Shown here: piece after piece, positions 33,401-44,700 of the stretch
How positions within the stretch are numbered: position 1 is the first letter of the stretch
Layout of the letters: each line of letters starts with the position of its first letter
Assembly (NCBI GenBank): GCA_916610825.1
Contig: OU744450.1
Span: 16,663,814 to 16,727,813 of the forward strand
Direction: 5' to 3'
DNA: 64,000 nt
Origin: Haliclystus octoradiatus
Taxonomy: Eukaryota > Cnidaria > Staurozoa > Stauromedusae > Haliclystidae
Translations under genes and position numbers: made by a program
Notes under the pieces: generated by a model
What the model was told of the DNA's origin: nothing
Seen by the model: the letters and a program-made list of their open reading frames with translations, nothing else
The model's database searches: none

Positions 33401-36400
33401 CATTGAAGTGTTCCACATCAGGTTGTGTTTCTGGTAGATCTGGAATGCTCAATCTATCAACTGGACTCTCGTAAATTGATGAAGTAGTTTTCCAAAGGAA
33501 GTTAGGTCCTGTCAGCCAGCAGGTGTTTGCTAATTTTGAAGGCGTGATTGGGTGCGGGGTTAGATCAGCAGGGTTCAGCTCTGTAGGGATGTAGTGCCAT
33601 TGGTCTATTGATGTGTGATTAAGAATGTATTCAACTCTTCTGGAGACGTAACGTGTAAACCGCTTCTCAGTATTGTTGATATAACCGAGAACGACTTTGC
33701 TATCAGAGTAAAATACAACTTGATCCGGTTTGTGTTCGAGCTCAGAAGCTGCTTGACAGGCCTTCTTTGAAGCTTCTAAGGCGGCACACAGCTGCAGGCG
33801 TGGAATGGAAGTTGCACCTCTTGGTGCCAGTTTAGAGTCAGCCGAAACAAAGGAGACGTGGATGCCACCATTTTGGCTGAAAGATTTGAGGTAAATGATA
33901 TGACCCATTGCATCTTGAGAGGCATCGCTGAACATATGCATCACTTGTTGAGAGGGCTGTAAGTTAGCAGGCAAAAATGGTTGTGGTGCGCGGAGATCTT
34001 CAAGAGATTGTAGAGATGTGTGCCATTCCTGCCATTTTTGATAGAGATGTGAAGGCAGTGGGGCATCCCAGTCGATTGGTCTTTGTGGTTCAACCAAGAT
34101 GGACGCACGTTGAAGAAGCTTGCCTTCGAGAGTGACAAGACTGGCCACTCCAAGGAGATCGTAGATAGAGTTGATGATAGCCATGATGCCTCTTCTTGTG
34201 AGTGGTCGATTTGAGAGTTCAACTTTCAAGAGAAAGGCATCGGTGGCAACGTCCCAGGCCACACCAAGCGTTTTCTGTAAAGGTGCTTGATTGAAGTCAA
34301 TTTGACGCATCTCCTGGGCACGCTCATAGATTGGAAAGGCTTCAAGTCTGTCTGGGTGGCTTGCAACAATTTTGTGTAACCGTATGTTGAAGTGGCCAAG
34401 AAGGAATCACCGCAACCTAGGCCGTCGTCCACATAAAAGTTTTTACAGATGAATGAGTTGGCTTTTTGTTGTTGTTCTGCACCATTGTGTTGCGAAGCAG
34501 GGCAACGAAGAGCCTGAGTTGCAATTGCAGGACTAGATTTGTTGCCAAAATGTGAACCTTTGCTCTGTAAGTGGTGAGAGGTTTGCATGGGTCATTGTCC
34601 TCAAACCAGAAAAATCTCATGAAGTCTCGATGTTCGGCAGCTACTTCGAAGGACTGAAACATCGATTCGATGTCAGCGACAAACCCATACTGTCCTTCTC
34701 GGAACCTTGTCAATACGCCTTTCAGTTTATTGTTCTCGTCTGGGCCTTGTAACAGATGACTATTCAGACTGACATTTTGAAATGTAGCAGCACTGTCAAA
34801 GACAAGACGTACTTTTTCCTTTTTGGATGCGTAACAGGAAACACTGGTATGTACCAAACTTTTCCATCAGCACAAGCAACTTCGTCGATCGGCACTTGCT
34901 CAATGTGATCCATTTTGATGCTTTTGGCCATTGAGGTAATGCATGTGCTGAGCAGTTCGGGGCTTTGATGGAGACGTGCCATAGCGGTTCTCTGGCGTCA
35001 GAAGATGACATGTCTCATTGTTTGGCAAATAAGGATCTTCATGCTTCAAAGGGAGAGGGGGTTCCAAGCTTGTTGCGTACAATATTGTGGATTATCTTTG
35101 AAATAAATGCTTTATCTTCGGTTGAGTGACCAAGAAACTCATTGTCTGGATGGCGATCAAAGGGTTCTGAAGTGACATGCTGAGGACCAAAGGCAAGATG
35201 ACCATAAAAATGATCGTGGTCTACAGCTGACGAGATGAGTGCTTTGAAGCTGCGAGGTTTTGGTTTGTCTAATGGGCAAATGGATCCAATAACGGCCCAG
35301 CCAAGTGGTTTTTGATGGACGAAAGGCGTGTGGTCACGATAAGAGCTGGTCTTCAACAAGTTTCCTCCGTCTCGGCCAATAAGAAGGGTTACATTTGCGT
35401 TTGCGTCAATGTTGCGGAAGTGATGACTGTAGTGGTTTATATGAGAGTGTTCCTTGACCATGGACGGTATGGCAACTTCATCTCTCATATCGGGAATAAG
35501 TGGATGTTCAATAAGTTCTGGCAGATCGTAGTGCATTGCTTCTGATATTCCCTTTATGATTAGCCCATTGGCAATGCGACCATGCATAATAGATCGGTGT
35601 TCAGCTAGAGTAGACACTTTGTAATCATGCAGTGGTGATTCGATATTGCAATAATTGAACAATGATGGTGACGCAAAGGATTGATCTGGTTGTTCGTCAA
35701 TTATTGCGTATGTTCGTAGACTCTTGGTCGGTTCAGAAGGTAGTGTGATGTCAACTAGCAGTGTTTTACCACAGCTACGGCCACTGCTCTGGAGCTGACA
35801 AACCTTTGTACAGAGTGTGTTGGATTCAGTTTGACGCGTTGATGTGTGGTTGTTTAAAGGTATGGCGACATTAGCTTCTTGATGTTGTTTGTCTTCACTG
35901 TTTGAGCTGATTGCTTTGTCTTTGTGAAGTAAAGTTGCATGTTGAGAAGATCCACATAATTCGCATTTCGCTTCTATTAAGCAGTTTCTTGCAATATGGC
36001 CTCCCAAGCATTTGAAGCAGATGTCGAAACTGCGTGCTAAGGTGCGTTTGACATCAATTTCTAGAGAAGAAAATACTGAGCAGTCTGAAATTGAATGACC
36101 TTTTGATTTGTGTAGAGGACAGAATTGACTTCCTTTGGTATGACTTGTCGTGAAGAGTACCCTCGAGTTCGTCTGATTGATTGTTGGCTTGGGAATGCAT
36201 GACATTGTTGTTGGTTGGCTGTTTGTAACTGGTTGGCTGCTTGTTGAATCTGTACCATAGTTTGGGTTGCATAGTTCATCGGCTTTAATTTCCAGAAAGG
36301 TGCAAAATTCACTGAAAAGAGGATGATATCCATGGATGAGCTCGAAGTGCGTGCCAAATGAGCGCCATTTATTTATCAAGGAAAATGGCGGTTTGCTTCT

Positions 36401-39400
36401 TATTGGTTTTAGACCCTCCGCGCATAATCAAGAGCCTTGAGGTCTGGGACCGAACTGATATTGGCCAGGACGATCTGACAGAGGTCACTTAGGTCTCTCA
36501 CTTTCAGGCTCATGCCGAGGTCGCTTGCCTCAATGGATGGGAATGAATACAATTTTTGGCGTAAGCTGCATGAGATTTTGTTGTTATGTGTGAGTTTAGG
36601 AGAGGTAAAAGGGTTGGACGAGATGATTGATTGTTGATGGTCTTGATTAGGTCCCAAGTGGTTGCCGATGCCTGGTTCCACTGATGGTTACATTGAATGT
36701 TGAAGCCACTGTTGTATTGCATTATGGTTTGGCAAATTGTTGGGTGTGTGCTTCAGTGGACTTTTGTTGATGTCAATGGTATCAATGGGACATGCCGCAG
36801 CAATTTGATCAGACATGAGGGCCGAGGTATGGAAGGGATTACTAGCTCCAAGGTTTGACTTTTCGTGGTTGGACCTCTGAGTTGTGTGCATTGCTTCCTG
36901 ATTGGAGTCAGCAATGATATAGGTTGCCTGATTCTGCGTCTCGTCTCCTTCTAATTGTGGGGGATGATCTTGATTTAGCGTGGGTAAGGAGGATAAACCC
37001 CATGCGCTTGAACGTTCAGACCCGTTGTCCTCTGAAGGACATATTTTCAGTTGGTTCTGGGCTTCACAAATTGAATTGCGCTGTCCCCTCATGATTAGCT
37101 TATACTTTTCAATCTCCGCTATAGCTGCATTCCGTTGCAAAACCTCTTTGAGGCTTACGAAAATGGTACTTAGGGTTTTCCATGCTCCCTTTATCTCCAG
37201 AAGGATTCTCTTTGTCTCCTTCACGTAGTCAGTTTATGAGAGGTCGACATCTTCAAATACTAGTGCCAGTCCAGGTCCTGATTGGCATCGTTGAAGCTTT
37301 CTTGAAGTTCCGGCAGAGGTTTCTTTTGATCTCTATTGGATTTTCTTGATCCGTCTTGGTACTGGGCCATGGTTGTGAACAATCTCTGAGAGTGACCGAT
37401 ACTTTTTTTACTGTAAAGTGTGGAGATTTATGCAATCAATGACAACACTTTCAGCGTAATACCAATGTATTTTTGTAAACTAAAGAATAAGATATGTGGA
37501 CATGTTGTAAGATAATAGGAATACATTTGAACTGAATATACTCCAGTAATGAAGTTAAAATTGATTAATTAAAGAGCATAAGGAAAGTAAAGGTAAAGAA
37601 CATCAACAATTTGTTACTTACAAAAGTGTGGGGTTTCCCCAGCCGTCAATTGTCATGATTAATTACAGTAATATTAAGATCAATAAATAAGCATGGCTAC
37701 TCCATGTGTTCGTGGCCATGTTCATTTTATATCCTTTCCAATTCCTGTCATCTGTATACGAGGCGGAGGTGGGCAAACAACCCATTACATAAAAAACAGC
37801 TTCCCTTTTGATGATTCTCATGTAGCTGTACCTCACTCGTACCAAGGCTACCAACTCTCCTTTTGAGTATATAGGCTCCATACATATCTGTTATAGAAAA
37901 ACCGATTACATTTTATACAGAACAAAGTTAGGATTCATGCTCAATAAAGTAATTCGAAAAGTGATTATAATGTAATATAAAGTACCGTTTTCCTTGTTAA
38001 TGAAAATGGCTTTCCCAATTTTCTTATCCTTGTGTAATATATACACGTCTGACCTGAAAAAATGACCACATAAAAAAATAACGTCTATTACAAAGTAGAG
38101 GGATCTGGTGCTCGACACTTGAATTATCATTCTCACCTGATCAAGTCATTGGTAGTGTTACCAATTAGCGCCTCGTTCCCAGAATACAATTCATCATTCA
38201 ACTCTTCCTCATCTGTGGGAATTGTCGGTGCAACTTCAGCTTGCATGGGCCTTATCATTGTCCTGTGAAAATTGAAGCTTCATTAAATTTCATACAACAC
38301 ACGTAGCCAATTGACAACATTTATTAGTAGTGTACTTACAGTTTAATTGGTGGCCTAACACTCATTGTTTCATTTTGAGACGTTTTCTCTCCTTCCTGCG
38401 AATGAATCGTATTTTATTAAAACGCTATATTTTCAACAAAAGTGATAATCAATTTTTTAGCTAGAATTGATAGTGTTGCGTTAAGAGAATGTCAATACTT
38501 CATACAATATGTAAAAGGAGATGCCAGTAAAGAAATCACAATAAGACAGAAAATACAACTGTTTGTGATTTTTGATACACTCAATCTCAACTCAAGCGTA
38601 TCGATTAGTTATGATAAAAGTCACAGGGTTTCAGTCAGTGGCGTGACAAGTACAAATAATATATATATCGCTCATTTTAACCTTTCTGGCCAACCTTGTA
38701 AGGTATCCTCTTCTGTTGCATAGCATCTCCGAGATATGGTGGTTAATCTCTCTAGCACTTTTACGATAGTTTTGGTTGACTTCTAACACATACCAAAAGA
38801 TAAATTATTTCACATTTATAATTATTTTTCGGTATTAGATTTTTAATAAATTTGTCCATACCGATTTCAATATCACAGCTTTCAGTTTATTTTGCTTTAT
38901 TGATGCTAGAGAGGGATCGTCCCATGCCCCACAGCTGATAGATAATTGCCAAATCATATACTGAAACAAACAAAATTATGCATTAATTTTTATTTAGCAG
39001 ATAGCAGACTATTCTAACTAGGCTGGAAAAATTATTTTATGCTTGCTTGAACTTTGATTTGCCAAAATCATCTTTTCTCCTTTTTTCCGAGGAATAATAT
39101 CGATATTTTTTTCCCCTTTTAGGAAAGTTATGTTCAAATATAGTAGATTATGCGTAGGCACATGTCTATGGCTGAAGCAAAAATAAGCCCTTCTAAAAAA
39201 ACAATGTCTTTGAAATTTTTCGCCGTTGTCGTTTCTCATTATTTGTTGTCAACTCAACTTGATTTCAATGCGGCATTTCAAAGGCAGGAATTTCAAAAAC
39301 ATGGATGCCTTAAAGTTTCAAAATGCGATTAAATGTCATTAGAATAATACCCTAATTGGTTTTTTAAACCTTGAAAATTTTCAAGATATTTTTGGGAGTA

Positions 39401-41724
39401 GGGAAATGTTTGTTAGCTGTTGTTAGATTGGTTTGACTTAGTAGCCTTCTTTAGATGAAGATATCCGCAGAATTCGACTTGTGATGACTTACATTTAGAG
39501 CGTAGGGTGGCTCAAAATTTGTCCCATCGCGTATGAAATACGGGCAAACGTAAATTATGTCCGGCTTTTGTGTTGTCATAAACTAAGATATCATCTACTA
39601 TTTTTCGAGTGCCTCTAACTTTTCGACGACTCAGTCTATATTTTTTTTAAAAGTGCTTGTGTGCAAACATAACGACAGAAAGGAGTAATAAATGCTGTTA
39701 ACAGCTGAGATTGCTGGTCTAATGGACATTGCTAATTGCCGCTAGAGCAATCTAATGCTGTAAACTATTTAGCTTTGTCCGCCAAAATTGAACTGATGCA
39801 CTTGTGTGGGTTGACTGATTTATGGAATTATTTTGTGACATATTTGTTTAATTTGGTAAATTTGATACGCAAACAACTTCCTTGCCAACCTTTTTTTGTT
39901 CAACTACAATCTGATGTCACCACCTCTTTGGGTTTATCTACTTTTCTAATAACGTCAAGTTGTGGGAATTTCGAATAGTCAAATATTATTAACCATTAAA
40001 TCAATATTGTTTTTGCCCACATCATCTTACAAGATGGCACTAACATCAGAGTATGAGATCAAACCACAAATTGTCAATAAAGCAAGCAAGCTTTCTAATA
40101 GGTGCCTCATATCAGCCCTTTCATTCCCTTAACTACATATAAGGTCTGTACTGATGAACAACCATCGACCAAGATTACGGTAGCATGTGAACGTAGCTCC
40201 GCCAATAGGGATTCGTTGGCAGATAATAACTTGTGTGAAGTCGGTGTTAACTTGTGAGTATCACCTAAAAGCCTTGAACACACATCAAGATTGCTGCTCC
40301 TGTATCTAACAATCCATTTAAGTTATAAAATCTATAACCACAACAGTCTTTTGATTTAACAGCAATGCTCATCTCGTCAGAGTTGTGTGTTTGTGTAATT
40401 TTCTTTTACTTCATAATTTTATTGTAAATACAACGACATGAGCTTATATGAGCTCGTTTGCGTGGAAACGAAGGACGGACAGCAGTCACATTTACATACA
40501 TCTAATTGAAATTACAATAAGCTTTTTTACATTAAAGTTACATACAGATAAAATACAAATTCGTGAACCGACAAGGAATCAAACCCGGTCTCCCGCAGAG
40601 ACTGCGGGCATTCTGCCATTGAACTACCGGCCCACAATCGCAGAGGCAACATAAATGTTCATTATATCTGACGTTGTAACTTAACAGACACGACTGCCTT
40701 TAAAATGGTTCTTTGTTTTACATGCATCATTGTATAATGTATATACCCCTGTAGGTTGGACAATTTCCTTCAGAACATATTATAGGACCTACACTTATCT
40801 TTGTCTTCAATGTCCTTCGCTTTATTGGTAGTATTTACCTTTGCTTTCTTATGACGGTTAAATACGTTAATATTGCACATACGTTTGTATTAATAATAGC
40901 AGGCACCATCGCTTACATTCTCCAGTTGAATGCTATCTGATTTTTCAAATCTGACCGAGGCGTCGTGTTCCACGCAATTCTGGCTGGTGGTATACTGTTT
41001 GGACAACATACACTGACCGTAGGGTTAAAGAAACATTTTGTATTTCTCGTAAAATGTTTTGTTATATTTTACAAGCTGTTCAGCCGAAATTGATGAGGAA
41101 GACAATCACCGAGGAGCCAATATCACCAGCATGTAGACTAGTGATTATCCGTACCGTATTCCCAGGGGAGATTATTTCTTCTCCATTTCACAAATGTGTG
41201 GTTATGGTGTATCCACTGTGTCAACCATAGTGTGTGATGTGAGCGATGCAATTGTGTCAACCCTTTGGGATAAACATGTTGATAAACTCCTCCCGAAAAC
41301 TGAAGCAGAAATGAAGGAACAGATGCTAGACACAGAAGAGAGATTGCAGTTTCCATGTAGCTGGGCTGCTATTGATGGTTTCCATGTATCAATAAAATGT
41401 CCTGTTGGTGATGCTGAGGCTGGTAAAGAGTATCACAACTTTAAAAATTTCTATTCTATTGTTATGATGGCAATGGTTGACGCCAGGTCGAGGTTTGTCT
41501 GGGCTAGTTGTGGCTTTACAGGAATTTCTTACGATTCCATTATTTTTAAGGCTACAAAAATGCATCAGTCATTATCCGATGGTAAGCATTTCCCTGATAT
41601 GAAGCAACCAGTTGGTAACACTACATCTCTCCACCGTTAATACTTGGTGATTCTGCTTTTGAATTGGAGAGATGGTTGACAAATCCATTTACTAATGCTG
41701 TGCTAACCCAAAAGCAGCGCTGTT

Positions 41725-41758
<34 letters not shown>

Positions 41759-44700
41759 TGCATTTTTATAGCGCCATTTCTTGATGAATCCAATGGTGCT
41801 TTACAGGATTATATAGTAATAAAATTAAATAAATGGTATATACAAAATGAAATACATAAGGTAAGTAAGTATAAGGTAAGATTCATTGTTAAACATCTAC
41901 AGCATAATAGAATGATAATTATGTTTTAATTTAATTTAAATTAAAATACTCTTTGAACAAATGCGTTTTTACTTCGCTTTTGAATTGTTCAAGTGATGTA
42001 CAACAGCGAATTTCAAATGGGAGACCATTCCACAATAATGGCGCTACGTTGGAGAATGATCGACATCCGTAGGTCTTCAAGTGACATTTTGGTTGGACAA
42101 GTAGCATTTTATCTTTAGACCTCAAAGTTCTAATTGGTATATGAGGAAGCAATAGTTCTGTCAAATAACTAGGTGCCATTCCGTACCATGCTTTATATGT
42201 GATGATTAAAATTTTGAATTTAATGCGCTGTTTTACAGGTAGCCAGTGAAGATCTTGTAGAATTGGTGTAATATGATCATATTTTCGTGTGAATGTCAGT
42301 ACACGTGCAGCAGAATTTTGAACGCATTGTATCTTATGTAAATTTAATTAATAATCATTAATAATAATTAATTAATTAATAATAATAATTATCGACTAAG
42401 TAGATGCAGGATGGTTATAGAAGGAGCTTTTGGCCAGCTGAAGCGGAGATGGAGAGTACTTACTCACAAACACAAGGGTGGCATTTTTCATGTAAAATTG
42501 GAGCATTGTCCTGCATTGTTTTGCACAATATCTATATCGAAAGAGGTGACAGCTTGCCAAGTCCGCTTGACCTAACGTTTCACTCTGTCACACATCAAAG
42601 GATCGTGAAGCCATCTGAGAAATCTTAGAAATGAACTATTCGGTTCCGAATTGGGAATAATTCTGCTCATACAGGCTCAAGACTCAGAGAAGAGATGAAA
42701 AAAAATTATGGAAAGAAAAAAGGACTGATTGTATATAGTTATTTATTCAGTCTTTATTTTTAAGTTTGCTCTTCATTTATTATATCACATAAAAGCAGTC
42801 AAAGGTCCCCATTATGTGATTTTTTCTTATAAATCTATCATTTTTCACCATCTGTTTTAATCTGTCACCCAGTTTACTAATTAATTTTATGTTTTGAACT
42901 GTAGGCCTTGTCTTATTTTCATAGACTTAAGACTTAATTACAAGCATTCAATTAACGCGAAAATCCAGGATTGGAGTCACCATCACTATTGTCCATTCAA
43001 AAACTAGGTCAAGAAACTGACTTTGGACCAGCCTTTGTAAATGTGAAATATATCTAAGAATAACCACGGTCAAACCTTGATTAGGCACATCTGCAGAGCT
43101 GCTACCCAAATCTCTATAATAATCAAATCCATCACGTAAGACCCAAGTAGTGGACTATTCACCCATTTTCTATTGCATTGAACATCCAGATATGGGCCAT
43201 TTTAATCTGTCTACAGTATAATAGTGAGTTCTCAGGCCCTTTTTGGCAGCTTTCACCAAATACCTTACTTATAGCTAACTTTTAGGTCCATTCTAATTTT
43301 TCCAAGTCGTTAGCTGCAGTATGATATTAATATTGCATTTCAAATCTGAAAGTTAAGGGTAATCTATGTCCTTAAATCAAGTATGTTAGTAGTATTGTAC
43401 TGTTACTGTAGTATATATATCTACCTTTTAAAGTGGTTTTTGTTATCGTTTTTCCACATATTCAATATGAGAAGAATATTAGACAATGGTCATAGCCTAT
43501 ATAGAGTTAAATAGTATGGGGGATATTGCTGAGAGCCTTCCCGTGGCGTCTTCTGTAAGTATCAAACACATAGCCTTTGAGAAACTAATCTTAGCAAATT
43601 ACAAATATTGAGCAAAAGCACATTCTGAGATATTGAAAAAAAACAAAATAAACCAAATAATTTGAATGAACTTTGCATAACTGATATAAATTGTAATTAT
43701 TTTATTGTAATCGTGTAGGCCTATATCATGTATTAGCAAGATATAATATTATATTAAATTTCAAACTATTAGGAAATGCTGTAGTCAGTGTTTAATGCAT
43801 GAATGAAGCTTATACTGCTCTTTACTGGTTTCAACTCAGATATTCGTTATTAACCTCTAGCCCTGTGTCATCATCTGGATGAGTGGAATAGCTACTTGCA
43901 TCTCTGTGTACGTCAGACCCATATCTTTGTGAGCTTTGTGAGCCCTGACTCGTGTTTCCGTGTCTCTTTTGCCTCCTCCTTCCTGTAATTTATTAATTGA
44001 CTAGTATCATCAGCATTGGAAGATTCTGTTGATTAGCTATACAATTTCAGAAATCTGTGACTCTCTGTTTCTCTTTTCTGTCAGTCTGATAGGCACAAAC
44101 TGATGTCTTGAAACAATCTGACTTTTACTTCTAAGTGGTATCATTTCTGAATCTGAACTCTGGGTCTGTTGTGGTGATTCTTCTGATGACGAAGATGATG
44201 ACATTGACAGCGACATTGGAGATACAGAGACATAGTCATTATCTGCTGCTTGTTCATTGCCAGCTCAGGCCTACAAGAATCCCTTGTTTTAATGCGTTCA
44301 TACAAAGGTAAAAAACCTGCCATCAATTTTTGTTTTGAAATGACATCTTCTACACCTGTTGCAGTGGTGACAGTCAGTGCAATTTCCTTACACTTAGAAA
44401 CCGGTTTTGAATTTATTCCTGATCTGACTGATTTCATAAGTTCTATCTTTTCTTTCTGCTGCCCTTGTGCCATACTCTTTTTTGATGGAAATGTATGTGT
44501 CATTGTTTCTCTGGAACTTCTGATTTGTGTATATCAGTACTTGGCGGCGGTATTTTTCACTCTTTACCACAATGTCTACTAAATGTGACATTTGTGCATC
44601 AATCCATCTTGCATTAGAACCTTCAATAGTCTGATCTTGACTTTGATGAAGAATACTGGGGTTTTCATCAGATTCAGCAACTAGTTCATCATTTTGCTCT

